This document shows positions 48,054 through 56,881 of a stretch of DNA of 64,000 bases, piece by piece. The stretch comes from DASUPK01 sp963815045. Lineage in GTDB: Bacteria > Actinomycetota > Thermoleophilia > Solirubrobacterales > 70-9. The notes under the pieces were generated by a model, which had not been told where the DNA came from, ran no database searches, and was given only the letters and a program-made list of their open reading frames with translations. Each line of letters opens with the position of its first letter. The stretch's first letter is position 1. The translations under genes and the position numbers were made by a program. The stretch is taken from the NCBI GenBank assembly GCA_963815045.1, contig CAWFET010000003.1:248001-312000 (forward strand). The letters run 5' to 3'.

Positions 48054-49121
48054 TCAGGCTCCCCAGCGGAAGCCGGTCTCGGTGGGCATCGGCTCGAGCG
48101 GGCTCGAGGGCTGGCCCAGCTCGGTGCCGGCTGTGTTGTAGCCGGAGGGCGCCACGTCGTTGGGCGTATCGGGATGGAAGATCGAGGCGAGGTATTGGAT
48201 GTGCCCGCGGCCGGGGCCGAGCTCCCACTGCCCGCCGCCGTAGGCGCCGATGCCGTTCTCCTCACAGAAGTCGTAGCCGGCGAAGAGCTCGTGAAGGGGC
48301 CCGAACCGCGACGGCTTGATGTTGACCATCTTCGGCATCCAGGGCTGGGCCTTGATGTCGGCGACCGAGTGGATGGGGGCGTCCCAGGTGACGCGATCGG
48401 CGACCGGGTCGAGAATCGGCTTCGTCTCGTCGTTCACGTCCGGGTCCTCGAGCCAGGCATCGGGGAAGGTCTCGATCAGCTTGCTGTAGAGCTCGGGGTC
48501 CGTGTCGACGTCGACCGGCGTGCCCTTGTACTGGCCCTTCAGGTCGAGCGAGTCGACGGCGCCGGTCTCGGCCAGCTGGGCGATCAGGTCATCGGTCCAG
48601 TCGTTGGTCGGGTCGAGCTTGAAGCGGAGCGTCGGGTAGACCTCGAGCCGCTTGCGGACCGGCTCGATCGTCGAGACCTCCTCGGAGCCGGGCGGAGTGA
48701 GCCGCATCGAGACGACGAACGTGACGGGCTTCGGCTCGCGCCCCACGACCTCGTGCAGCGACTTGCCGGCCTGGCGCAGCGCGAGGTCGAGTGCGGCGCT
48801 CTCGAACGCCCAGCGGCGGTAGTTGACGGACACCTCGCGCTCGGGAGGGCTGGGGAAGAGCTCGAGGCCATCGAGCAGCTCCGAGAAGGAGGCGATCGTG
48901 TGCTCGCCTGCCAGGTCGAGGACCGGGCCGGCGTCCTGGAAGGCGACGTGATCGAGAGCGTCGTAGACGACGTCCTCGCCGAGCCCCTCGTGGCCGCCGC
49001 CCTTCAGGTGGATGATCGTCGTGAGCCGCTCGAAGGCGTCGGGGACCTCGAAGTCGAGCCCGCTGAGCTCGTAGCCCTCGATCTCGAGCGGCAGGTCCTT
49101 GATCTTGTCGTAGCTGCTCAC
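48054..49121 (-). CDS. Enolase-superfamily protein
   Basis: 355 residues with a capping domain (LEIEGYELSGLDFEV...EGLGEDVVYD) and a barrel with LRFKLDPTNDW, VDSLDLKGQYKG, AWLEDPDVND and NIKPSRFG at the strand ends where metal-binding and catalytic residues lie in the mandelate-racemase/enolase group. The usual KxK is not obvious, so the reaction (racemase, dehydratase or other) is open. GTG 49121 has TAGGGT 7 nt upstream on the complement. Confidence 0.75.
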   Translation of the reverse strand: MSSYDKIKDLPLEIEGYELSGLDFEVPDAFERLTTIIHLKGGGHEGLGEDVVYDALDHVAFQDAGPVLDLAGEHTIASFSELLDGLELFPSPPEREVSVNYRRWAFESAALDLALRQAGKSLHEVVGREPKPVTFVVSMRLTPPGSEEVSTIEPVRKRLEVYPTLRFKLDPTNDWTDDLIAQLAETGAVDSLDLKGQYKGTPVDVDTDPELYSKLIETFPDAWLEDPDVNDETKPILDPVADRVTWDAPIHSVADIKAQPWMPKMVNIKPSRFGPLHELFAGYDFCEENGIGAYGGGQWELGPGRGHIQYLASIFHPDTPNDVAPSGYNTAGTELGQPSSPLEPMPTETGFRWGA

Positions 49122-49128
49122 CGGGATG

Positions 49129-49134
49129 ACCCTA
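49129..49134 (-). promoter_or_regulatory. Candidate -10 box TAGGGT of the enolase-superfamily gene
   Basis: On the complement TAGGGT is followed by 7 nt and GTG 49121. Confidence 0.45.
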
Positions 49135-49224
49135 CCGACCGCCACAACTCGGTAAGCCCCGAACGCCCCGGGCAAATATGCTGCTGAGCGCAGAGAGGGA
49201 TTCGGGGCCAAGGAGAGGCGTCCG

Positions 49225-51435
49225 GTGATGAGGTTCGTGAGGAATGTGAGGTGGGCAGTCTTGATGGCGTCAGCCGCTGCGCTGATCGCCGTCGCGATGG
49301 TGCCCGCCGCCGCGTCCGCCGCCAACAACCTCGCCGTCCACGGCAGCGTCAACCAGGTCTACGTGACCGGAGCGCAGCCCGGGACCAGCCTGCGTCTGAT
49401 CGACCGCAAGAAGAGGAAGGTCGCGACCAAGCCCGTCGGCTCGCTGGGCGGCGTCGTCTTCCGCCGGGTCCCGGCCGGCAAGGGCTACAGGGTCCGTGCC
49501 GCCGATGGCTCGCTGTCGGTGCGGGTCGGCGTGATGCGCGACCGCCCCCCGAAGAACACTTCGATCTACAACCAGACCCTGCCCGCGGGCGGTTACGGCT
49601 ACCTCACGACGCGGGACGGGACCAAGCTCGCGGTGGACGTCCGGCTGCCGGGTCCCGCCTCCGACGGCCCGTATCCGACGCTGGTCGAGTACGCCGGCTA
49701 CGGCTACGCCAACCCGGCCGGAGCCCAGAGCGGGATCAGCCAGATCCTCAACCTGCTCGGTTATGCCGTGATCGACGTGAACATGCGCGGCACCGGCTGC
49801 TCGGGCGGCGCGTTCGACTACTTCGAGACGCTGCAGAGCCTGGACGGCTACGACGTGGTAGAGACCACCGCCCGCCAGCCGTGGGTTCTCCACAACCGCG
49901 TCGGCATGGCCGGCGTCTCCTACGGCGGGATCAGCCAGCTCTTCGTCGGAGCGACGCGGCCGCCTCATCTGTCGGCGATCACGCCGCTCTCGGTGATCGA
50001 CAACACGGCGACGACGCTCTATCCGGGCGGCTTCCTCAACACGGGCTTCGCTCTGCAGTGGGCGCAGGACCGCGTCGACGATGCCAAGCCCGCGACGGCC
50101 GACACGGGGCAGGGCTGGGCCTATCAGAGGATCCAGGAGGGCGACCAGATCTGCAAGGCCAATCAGACCCTCCACACCGCGGCCGCGGACCTGATCTCGA
50201 AGGTCCACCGCAATCGCTTCTACCGCCCGAAGGTGGCGAATCCGCTCAACCCCAGCACCTTCGTCAACCGGATCAAGGTGCCGACCTTCATGGCGTGCCA
50301 GTTCGAGGACGAGCAGACGGGCGGCCACTGCGCCAACCTCGCCGACCGCTTCACGGGCACGAAGCGGAAGTGGTTCACGTTCGAGAACGGCTTCCACATC
50401 GACTCGCTCGATCCCGCGACCTTCAACCGCTGGTTCGACTTCCTCGAGCTCTACGTCGCCGGCCGAAGACCGCAGTTATCGCCGCTGGTCGCCGGCGGGG
50501 CGCCTGCGCTCTACCAGGCGGTCATGGGCGTCCCTGGCGTGACCCTGCCCCACGATCCGATCCAGGACCAGCCGGACTACGCGTCGGCCCTCGCAGCCTT
50601 CCAGGCGCAGCCTCAGGTCAAGGTGATGTTCGACAACGGGGCGGGCGGGGCCCCCGGATACCCCTATCCGGGCTTCGAGCGCGACTTCAGCCGTTTCCCG
50701 ATCCCGGGCACCCGGGCCCGCTCCTGGTTCTTCGGGCCGAACGGGACCCTGACCGGCAAGCCGCCGAAGAAGGGTGGAAGCCAGAGCTTCACCTGGGACA
50801 AGAGCGCGCGGCCCTCGAGCGACTTCGCCGGGACGAACACGGGCGGCGGCGATCTCTGGACCAACCACCCGAACTTCGACTGGCGTCAGCCGCCGTCAGG
50901 GACGGCCGCGTCCTATCTGACTCCGCCGCTCGGCTCGGACACGGCGATCGTCGGAGCCGGCGCCGTGCAGGCGTGGGTCAAGGCCTCGGTGCCGGATGTC
51001 GACCTGCAGGTGACCGTCTCGGAGGTTCGCCCCGACGGCAAGGAGACCTATGTGCAGAGCGGCTACCTGCGCACCAGCCTCCGGGCGTTGGCTCCGCGCA
51101 AGAGCACCCTGCTCGAGCCCGTCCTCAGCCTGCGCCGCGACACCGCGGCCAAGCTGCCGAAGGGACGCTTCACCAAGCTGGTCATCCCCCTCTACTACGA
51201 GGGCCACATGTACCGCGCGGGCTCGCGAATCCGCGTGACGGTGAGCTCGCCGAACGGCGACCAGCCCGTCTGGGGCTTCGACGAGACGGTCCCGCAGGGC
51301 ACGGCCAACGTCCGGATCGCCTCGAACCGCAAGCACCACTCGAGGCTGATCCTGCCGCTGATCCGGGGGATCACCGCGCCGACGCCGCTGCCGCCCTGCC
51401 CGGGGCTGCGCGGAGAGCCCTGCCGGAACTTCTAG
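49225..51435 (+). CDS. Secreted S15-type (X-Pro dipeptidyl-peptidase/CocE-like) hydrolase
   Basis: 736 residues with a signal peptide (~9-33, ASA). After a small beta-domain (~35-110) comes the alpha/beta-hydrolase core: VEYAGYGYANPAG, NMRGTGCSGGAFD, MAGVSYGGISQLF (Ser nucleophile), CQFEDEQTGGHCAN (Asp region) and ENGFHIDSLD (His). A C-terminal jelly-roll follows (VTVSEVRPDGKETYVQSG, IPLYYEGHMYRAGSRIRV). Distant paralogue of the enzyme at 31480-33246 but with few basic inserts. AAGGAGAGG (49210-49218) precedes the start; TATGCT at 49177-49182 may be the -10. Confidence 0.86.
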   Translation: MMRFVRNVRWAVLMASAAALIAVAMVPAAASAANNLAVHGSVNQVYVTGAQPGTSLRLIDRKKRKVATKPVGSLGGVVFRRVPAGKGYRVRAADGSLSVRVGVMRDRPPKNTSIYNQTLPAGGYGYLTTRDGTKLAVDVRLPGPASDGPYPTLVEYAGYGYANPAGAQSGISQILNLLGYAVIDVNMRGTGCSGGAFDYFETLQSLDGYDVVETTARQPWVLHNRVGMAGVSYGGISQLFVGATRPPHLSAITPLSVIDNTATTLYPGGFLNTGFALQWAQDRVDDAKPATADTGQGWAYQRIQEGDQICKANQTLHTAAADLISKVHRNRFYRPKVANPLNPSTFVNRIKVPTFMACQFEDEQTGGHCANLADRFTGTKRKWFTFENGFHIDSLDPATFNRWFDFLELYVAGRRPQLSPLVAGGAPALYQAVMGVPGVTLPHDPIQDQPDYASALAAFQAQPQVKVMFDNGAGGAPGYPYPGFERDFSRFPIPGTRARSWFFGPNGTLTGKPPKKGGSQSFTWDKSARPSSDFAGTNTGGGDLWTNHPNFDWRQPPSGTAASYLTPPLGSDTAIVGAGAVQAWVKASVPDVDLQVTVSEVRPDGKETYVQSGYLRTSLRALAPRKSTLLEPVLSLRRDTAAKLPKGRFTKLVIPLYYEGHMYRAGSRIRVTVSSPNGDQPVWGFDETVPQGTANVRIASNRKHHSRLILPLIRGITAPTPLPPCPGLRGEPCRNF

Positions 51436-51444
51436 CCGGACGAG

Positions 51445-51900
51445 CTAGGCGGCCTTGACGCCCGGCCCGGTCGCCTCGGCGTCCCTCGCGCTGACCTCCT
51501 CGCCGCACTTGTCGCAGCGCAGCTGGAGCGTCGGCTCGCCGCCGCAGTCCTTGTGGCGGATCTTCACCGGTGGGCAATCGCCCTCCATGTAGCGGTCGCC
51601 CCAGTCGCGCAGCGCGATCAGGACCGGATACAGGTCGAGGCCCCTCTCGGTGAGGCGATAGCGGTCGCGGGTGCGGACGTCGTCCTTGTAGGGCTCGCGG
51701 CGCAGCACCCCGGCGTCGACCAGGCGCCCGAGGCGCTCCGAGAGCAGGGAGCGCGAGATGCCGAGGGACTGCTGAAAGTCCTCGAAGCGCTTCGTCCCGT
51801 TGAACGCCTGGCGCAGGATCACCAGGGTCCACCGGTCGCCGAGCAGGGCGGCCGGCTTGGCGATCGAGAACTCCAGGTCGGCGATCTCCGCGGCGCGCAT
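51445..51900 (-). CDS. HxlR-family regulator with C-terminal zinc-ribbon-like extension
   Basis: 151 residues: winged helix with ALLGDRWTLVILRQAF, LGISRSLLSERLGRLVDAGVL and YRLTERGLDLYPVL as in HxlR. A C-terminal extension has Cys in KDCGG and LRCDKCGEE, forming a probable zinc site that could also sense electrophiles. Divergent from a tautomerase/alcohol dehydrogenase pair, with a palindrome between the two promoters. ATG 51900 has TATCCT 7 nt upstream. Confidence 0.88.
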   Translation of the reverse strand: MRAAEIADLEFSIAKPAALLGDRWTLVILRQAFNGTKRFEDFQQSLGISRSLLSERLGRLVDAGVLRREPYKDDVRTRDRYRLTERGLDLYPVLIALRDWGDRYMEGDCPPVKIRHKDCGGEPTLQLRCDKCGEEVSARDAEATGPGVKAA

Positions 51901-51907
51901 CGACGGC

Positions 51908-51952
51908 AGGATACCCGGCCTGCGTTCGGAATCCGAACCCTATAGGCTTGCG
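51908..51952. promoter_or_regulatory. Divergent HxlR/tautomerase promoters with operator palindrome
   Basis: On the complement TATCCT (51913-51908) lies 7 nt before ATG 51900. On the plus strand TATAGGCTTGCG (51941-51952) precedes the tautomerase gene. Between them GTTCGGA-A-TCCGAAC (51924-51938) is a perfect 7+1+7 palindrome, well placed for HxlR to control both directions. Confidence 0.6.
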
Positions 51953-51988
51953 TCCATCTTTCGAACCCAGCACCCCTGAGGAGGACCG

Positions 51989-52477
51989 ATGCCGAAGCTC
52001 GACCTGACGATTCCCGCCGATGCCCTCTCCGACGAGGCCCAGCAGGAGCTGGCGCGTGACCTCGGCGCGACCCTGTTGCACTGGGAGGGAGCGCCGGACA
52101 CGGAGTTCTTCCGCTCGATCACCTGGGCCCACGTGCACGCCCTGCCCGCCGAGTCGATCCAGACTCCGGACGGCCAGGCCGAGCCGCACGCCGTCATCGA
52201 CATCACCGTCCCGAGCGGCGCTCTCAGCGACCGTCGCAAGGCCGGGCTCGTCGAGGACACGACAAAGCGTGTCCTCGAGGCGACCGGCTGGGGGCCGGAG
52301 GCCGGGGTGCGCGTCTGGACCCTGATCCACGAGGTACCCGACGGCAACTGGGGGGCCGGCGGACAGGTCGTTCGCTTCGAGCAGCTCCGCGAGGCGGCCA
52401 AGGCCGAGCGCGAGCAGGAGGGCTCGGGCAAGGACCAGGTCCCGGCGGCCAAGGCGGGTGAGGAGGTACCCGCGTGA
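51989..52477 (+). CDS. Tautomerase-superfamily protein
   Basis: 162 residues with Pro2 directly after Met (MPKLDLTIP), the catalytic residue of the 4-oxalocrotonate tautomerase/MIF superfamily. The sequence looks like a fused pair of short beta-alpha-beta units (DLTIPADALSDEAQQELA; IDITVPSGALSDRRKAGLVEDTTKRVLEATG), with a Pro also in TVPSG. The last ~30 residues are charged and probably disordered. GAGGAGG precedes ATG 51989. It overlaps the dehydrogenase gene by GTGA. Confidence 0.78.
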   Translation: MPKLDLTIPADALSDEAQQELARDLGATLLHWEGAPDTEFFRSITWAHVHALPAESIQTPDGQAEPHAVIDITVPSGALSDRRKAGLVEDTTKRVLEATGWGPEAGVRVWTLIHEVPDGNWGAGGQVVRFEQLREAAKAEREQEGSGKDQVPAAKAGEEVPA

Positions 52478-53490
52478 GGCAGCTCCAGTTCGTCGAGAAG
52501 GGCAAGCTCGAGTGGCGCGACGCGCCCGACCCGAAGCTCGACGGTGACCGGCAGGCGATCGTTCGCCCGGTCGCGCTGGCGACATGTGACATCGACGTCG
52601 CCTTCGTCCAGGGGCGCTTCCCGGCGCAGTCGTTCGCCTTCGGCCACGAGTGCGTCGCCGAGGTGACCGACGTCGGCGATGCCGTGGAGTCGGTCGAGCC
52701 CGGGGATCTGGTCAGCGTGCCGTTCCAGATCTCCTGCGGCGAATGCGACGCCTGTCGCGACGGGAGGACCGGCAATTGCGAGTCCGTGTCCCGCCTCTCG
52801 ACCTACGGCCTGCCGATCGGGGAGGACTACGGGGGCTTCGCCAGCGACGCGGTGAAGGTCCCGTACCCGGACGCGATGCTCGTCCCGATTCCGGACGGCG
52901 TCGCGCCGGCGACGGTCGCGAGCCTCTCGGACAACATCCCGGACGCCTGGCGGTGTGTGGCGCCCGCGCTCGAAGACCATCCCGGCGCCGCCGTCCTGAT
53001 CGCGATGGGGGCGGGGTCGATCGCGCTGTACTCGGTCGCCATCGCCATGGCTCTCGGCGCTGAGAGGGTCGACGTGGTGGGAGGCAGCGATCGCGATCGC
53101 GAGCTGGCGGCGAAGCTCGGCGCGAACGTCCTCGACGAGGAGTTTCCGGCGAGGGCGGGCTTCTATCCGGTCACCGTCGACGCCAGCGCGGATCCCGCCG
53201 GCATCAACTGCGCTCTCAAGTCAACCGACGCCGACGGCATCTGCACCAGCATCGGGATCTACCTCGAGCCCACGCCGCTTCCCCTGCTCGACATGTTCAC
53301 GCAGGGGATCACCTTCGTCACCGGGCGCCCGCACGTGCGGACCCTGATGCCCGAGGTGCTCGACCTGATCCGGCAGGGCAGGTTCGACCCCGACCCGATG
53401 ACGGTCAACCGGGCCGACTGGGAGGACGCGGAGGAGGCCCTGTCGGACCTGCGCGCGAAGACGGTCGTCTCACGCGAGGGTGCCGCGTAA
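52474..53490 (+). CDS. Zinc-dependent alcohol dehydrogenase (MDR family)
   Basis: 338 residues: catalytic-zinc region TCDID and GHECVAEV, structural-zinc Cys set in SCGECDACRDGRTGNC, and Rossmann part AVLIAMGAGSIALYSVAIAMALGA. NAD(P)-dependent oxidation of an alcohol or hydroxy compound. The GTG start overlaps the tautomerase stop (52474-52477), so the two act together, probably on a keto/enol-type compound sensed by the HxlR regulator. Confidence 0.9.
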   Translation: MRQLQFVEKGKLEWRDAPDPKLDGDRQAIVRPVALATCDIDVAFVQGRFPAQSFAFGHECVAEVTDVGDAVESVEPGDLVSVPFQISCGECDACRDGRTGNCESVSRLSTYGLPIGEDYGGFASDAVKVPYPDAMLVPIPDGVAPATVASLSDNIPDAWRCVAPALEDHPGAAVLIAMGAGSIALYSVAIAMALGAERVDVVGGSDRDRELAAKLGANVLDEEFPARAGFYPVTVDASADPAGINCALKSTDADGICTSIGIYLEPTPLPLLDMFTQGITFVTGRPHVRTLMPEVLDLIRQGRFDPDPMTVNRADWEDAEEALSDLRAKTVVSREGAA

Positions 53491-53494
53491 GCGG

Positions 53495-53511
53495 CAACCC
53501 GTTTTGGGTTG
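53495..53511. terminator. Small stem-loop between convergent genes
   Basis: CAACCC (53495-53500) and GGGTTG (53506-53511) with loop GTTTT could end transcription from both sides, from the dehydrogenase on the plus strand and the secreted protein on the complement. Confidence 0.45.
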
Positions 53512-53512
53512 G

Positions 53513-54712
53513 CTAGTGCGGTGAGCCGACGCCGCCGGTGTTGCCGCTGGCGGTGGCGGTGGCGGGTCGCAACGCGTTGATCTGGGGCTGCTGGAAGAGC
53601 AGCCGCATTGAGTCGTCCGAGGCGAAGAAGAAGAACGCGCCGACGCCCTGCTTCAGGGCGGGCTGGACACACGACGCTGCCTGAGCGGCCGACGTGCTCA
53701 GGATCGCCTGGCTCGCCGAGGCCTCCGGGCTGTCCGTGAAGGAGATCTCCATCCCCAGGTTGGCCATGTTCGGCTTCGCCTTCTTGTGGAGCGGCAGGCG
53801 GATGGTCTTCTTGACCTTCTTCCGCTTCCCCTTGACGCGCACCTTCTTGGTGACGAACTTGAAGTTGTACTGGAGGCGCAGAGCCTTGGCCCGCGCTCCG
53901 AACCCCGGGCCGGCGCCGTTGGCGCAGGCGTCCTGGGTCTGAACAGCCTGCGGGCCGAGGTGGCGGCCGCCGAGCCGCGCGTTCTGCTTGTCGAGGTTCT
54001 GCGCGATCTGGCCGTAGTTCCAGCCGGCCACGTCCTGCGGGACGAGGCCGGTCTTCTTGCCGGTGCCCACCGAATCGCCCGCGACGGTCGAGGTGAAGCC
54101 GAAGTTCCAGCCCCGCAGAAGGGGAAACGCCTTCGCGAAGTTGCTGGCCCAGGGCGGACGGCCCGGGGCGGTCGAGCGCCCGTCGTTCCAGTCGGCCTGC
54201 TCGTAGTCGCTGATCAGCGCGTAGATGTTCGGGTCAGAGACTCCGGTGAAGGCATAGCCGGCCGCCGTGGAGTTGAAGCTGAGGCCGTTGAGAGCGACGA
54301 TCCGGTTGCAGGGAAAGGCGGTGCGCAGGTTCGCGGCGAGGCCCGCGGCGACCGTGGGGGTCATCGCCGGGAAACTGCCGCTGCCGCCGAAGCGGGTGTT
54401 GAGGACGAAGACGTCCTGAGGCCGGATCCGGCCGCCCATCCCGCCGTCGGGCTTCGTGTAGGTGTCGACGTTCCCCTGGGTGTTGATCCGGATCATCATC
54501 GTGAAGCGGGTCGGCCCCGAGCCGGTCGGCGAGAGCCCGTAGGGGAGGGGTGGGCAGCCCGCGGACGCCTTGGCGGCCGAGGCCGCGTCGGGCGCGGCCG
54601 AACGGGCGGCGAGCAGCAGCACCGCGAGCAGGGCGGCGAGCGCGATCAGGGCGATCGCGGTGCGGGTGCGCACAGAGGCGCTCCCATGCGGTTGTGAGTC
54701 GATTCCTGCCAT
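53513..54712 (-). CDS. Secreted protein of unknown function with basic insert
   Basis: 399 residues; N-terminal hydrophobic segment (~18-40) indicates export or anchoring. The mature part has alternating beta/alpha stretches (TRFTMMIRINTQGNVDTYT, NRIVALNGLSFN, IYALISDYEQADWNDG, GWNFGFTSTVAG, VAGWNYGQIAQNLD) reminiscent of a TIM-barrel glycosidase-like fold but with no catalytic pair I can name. An insert at about residues 290-312 is nearly all Lys, Arg and Val. Four Cys could form disulfides. Function not assigned. Confidence 0.6.
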   Translation of the reverse strand: MAGIDSQPHGSASVRTRTAIALIALAALLAVLLLAARSAAPDAASAAKASAGCPPLPYGLSPTGSGPTRFTMMIRINTQGNVDTYTKPDGGMGGRIRPQDVFVLNTRFGGSGSFPAMTPTVAAGLAANLRTAFPCNRIVALNGLSFNSTAAGYAFTGVSDPNIYALISDYEQADWNDGRSTAPGRPPWASNFAKAFPLLRGWNFGFTSTVAGDSVGTGKKTGLVPQDVAGWNYGQIAQNLDKQNARLGGRHLGPQAVQTQDACANGAGPGFGARAKALRLQYNFKFVTKKVRVKGKRKKVKKTIRLPLHKKAKPNMANLGMEISFTDSPEASASQAILSTSAAQAASCVQPALKQGVGAFFFFASDDSMRLLFQQPQINALRPATATASGNTGGVGSPH

Positions 54713-54782
54713 TGGGACGAGTGACGCCCGACGCTAGCGGCGCCCACCCCTTGAACACGCGAGGTGTCTTGCAGTCGCGCCG

Positions 54783-56009
54783 TCAGGTCAGACGGGCGTT
54801 CGCGAGCTCGCCGAAGGCCTCGATCGCGGCGGTCAGGTCCGCCTCGGCCGTGTCCTCCTCGCGGGCGTGGCTGATGCCTCCGATCGACGGCGAGAAGACC
54901 ATCGTGGTCGGGACGAGCGGCGCCATCGAGGCAGCGTCGTGTAGCGCGCCGCTGGGAAGCTCGTGGCCGGTCCCGATGACCCTCTGGCACGCCTCCCGGG
55001 CGAGCTCGACCAGCCCCGGGTCGAAGGAGATGGGCTCGATCCGCCAGACCGGCTCCTCGGCCACCTCGCAGCCCCTCGCGGCGGCGCTCGAGCGGATGGC
55101 CTCGCGCGCTGCCGCGAGCATCCGCGCCAGGGCCTCGGCGTCGGGGTGGCGGAGGTCCACCAGCATCGAGGCGACACCCGGCACCGCCGTCGGGATGCCC
55201 GGCTCGAAGGTCATCGCCCCGACGGTGCCGACCCCGCCCTCGTCCGTGGCGATCTCCTCGACACGGAGCGCCGCGGCGGAGGCGGCCAGGCCCGGATCCC
55301 GCCGCACGTCCATCGGGGTGGTCCCGGCGTGCGCGGCCTGCCCCGAGATCACGAAGCGAAGTCTCTCCACACCGGCGCATCCCATCACGGCTGCTGCCTG
55401 GAGCCCCTCGGCCTCCAGGACGGGGCCCTGCTCGATGTGCAATTCCAGATACGCGCCGAGCCGCTCGAGACGGGAGCGGCATTCGAGCACACGCTCCAGG
55501 TCGACGCCGTTCTCGGCCAGGACTCCGGGAGCCCGGCGGCCGTCCGCGTCGCGGGCGTTCGCCAGCTCGGCCGGATCGAACGTCCCCGCGGCAGCCGAGC
55601 TGCCGAACAGGCTGCGACCGAACCGGGCACCCTCCTCGTCCGCCCAGTCCACCAGCGCGATGGAGCTGGACGGCTTCTCGCCGGACGCGGCCCAGGCCCG
55701 CAGGACGCCGAGAGCGCCCATCACGCCGAGAGCTCCGTCGAGCCAGCCGCCGTCAGGGACGGAATCGAGATGAGAGCCGAGCGCCAGTGCGGGCTCCGAT
55801 TCGCCCGGCAGATAGGCCCAGGCGTTGCCGGCCTCGTCGATCTCCGGCTCGAGGCCGAGCTCGCCGAGCAGCTCGGCGAGATACTCGCGCGCTCGCCGCC
55901 ACCCATCCGCCCAGCAGAGCCGCTGAGCCCCATTCTCGTCGCCGGTGCGGCGCTGGAGCTCGCGCAGGTCGGCGATCACGCGCTCCGCGTCGATCGCCGG
56001 TCCACTCAA
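54783..56009 (-). CDS. Carbamoylase-type M20 hydrolase (N-carbamoyl amino acid hydrolase/allantoate amidohydrolase family)
   Basis: 408 residues: GSHLDSVPDGGWLDGALG (metal His/Asp), VDWADEEGARFG (catalytic Glu pair), LHIEQGPVLE (metal His), AAHAGTTPMDVRRDP (dimerisation/substrate) and SGALHDAASMAP (metal His). It removes a carbamoyl group, giving amine, CO2 and NH3. It is the last gene of an overlapping trio with a decarboxylase and a guanidino hydrolase, so N-carbamoylputrescine or citrulline-like compounds are plausible substrates. TTG start overlaps the upstream stop (TTGA, 56006-56009). Confidence 0.87.
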   Translation of the reverse strand: MSGPAIDAERVIADLRELQRRTGDENGAQRLCWADGWRRAREYLAELLGELGLEPEIDEAGNAWAYLPGESEPALALGSHLDSVPDGGWLDGALGVMGALGVLRAWAASGEKPSSSIALVDWADEEGARFGRSLFGSSAAAGTFDPAELANARDADGRRAPGVLAENGVDLERVLECRSRLERLGAYLELHIEQGPVLEAEGLQAAAVMGCAGVERLRFVISGQAAHAGTTPMDVRRDPGLAASAAALRVEEIATDEGGVGTVGAMTFEPGIPTAVPGVASMLVDLRHPDAEALARMLAAAREAIRSSAAARGCEVAEEPVWRIEPISFDPGLVELAREACQRVIGTGHELPSGALHDAASMAPLVPTTMVFSPSIGGISHAREEDTAEADLTAAIEAFGELANARLT

Positions 56010-56881
56010 CCGACGCGCTCCCTTCTCAGCGCCTGGCTCAGGCAGTGCGGGCCACCGCCGCCCAGGGTGAACATGGAGAGATCGACCTCGATCACCCCGA
56101 GGCCCCGATTGCGGAGCGCGGCGTTCAGCTCGATGGCGCCGGCCGCCGAGATCACCCGCTCGTCGCCCAGCGAGATCGCGTTGACGCCCAGCGTGAAGGC
56201 CTGCTCGGCGCTCACCTCGATCAGGTCGAAGCCCTTGCCCCGCAGCCACTCAACGGCGGGGGCGGGCAGCATCTCCGAGCAGACCGCGGCCAGCTTCTCC
56301 GCCAGGACCGCAACGAGGACGTCGATGTGGACGTAGCGCTCCGGGAACGGCTGCACGCGCGCCTCCCAGCCGTCCTCGCGGAACCACGCGGCGAGCTGCT
56401 CGGCCGCGCGCTCCTGGGTGCGGGTCTCACCCGCCCCGATCAGCACGGCGCCGGGCTCGACGATCATCACGTCGCCGCCCTCGAGCGAACCGGCCGTGAT
56501 CATCCCCCGGATCGGAATCCCAGCCTCCTGATGGAACCGGATGACGGGTGCGTACTCGCCGCGCCGCCACCATTGCGCCGGCTGGGTCACCACCGTCCCA
56601 TTGGGCCCCATCGTGCTCGAGTCACGCGTGAACACCTGGTAGTGGAGGGCGGGATCCGGCTCCATGAAGTGGCAGCGGACGCCCGCGTCCTCGTACGCGC
56701 CGACCAGCGCCGCGTGCTGGGAGGCGGCCAGCTCGCCGTCGAAGCGATGTCCGGCCTCGAGCGTCGCCTCGGTGATCGCGCTGGTCGCTCGCCAGCGGAA
56801 GTTTTCGGGCCGGCAGACGAGGACGTCCAGGAGGCGGCCGTGCTCGGAGTCGACTCCCCAGGCGGGCTCGGCGCCGTTCAC
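56006..56881 (-). CDS. DDAH/arginine deiminase-like guanidino-group hydrolase
   Basis: 291 residues of the guanidino-group-modifying (amidinotransferase-fold) family: FTRDSSTMGPNG, AGSLEGGDVMIVEPG (substrate-binding acid), RYVHIDVLVAVL (catalytic His ~185) and FTLGGGGPHCLSQ (catalytic Cys ~280). Such enzymes convert a guanidino group to a ureido group. Next to a basic amino-acid decarboxylase and a carbamoylase, agmatine or arginine is the likely substrate. It is not of the classical agmatine-deiminase family. GTG overlaps the decarboxylase stop (GTGA). Confidence 0.85.
   Translation of the reverse strand: MNGAEPAWGVDSEHGRLLDVLVCRPENFRWRATSAITEATLEAGHRFDGELAASQHAALVGAYEDAGVRCHFMEPDPALHYQVFTRDSSTMGPNGTVVTQPAQWWRRGEYAPVIRFHQEAGIPIRGMITAGSLEGGDVMIVEPGAVLIGAGETRTQERAAEQLAAWFREDGWEARVQPFPERYVHIDVLVAVLAEKLAAVCSEMLPAPAVEWLRGKGFDLIEVSAEQAFTLGVNAISLGDERVISAAGAIELNAALRNRGLGVIEVDLSMFTLGGGGPHCLSQALRRERVG

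Noticed and set aside
49251..51458. 735-codon open frame in a shifted frame of the S15-type gene
   Set aside because: Arg/Pro/Gly-rich low-complexity product; the real frame has signal peptide and catalytic motifs.
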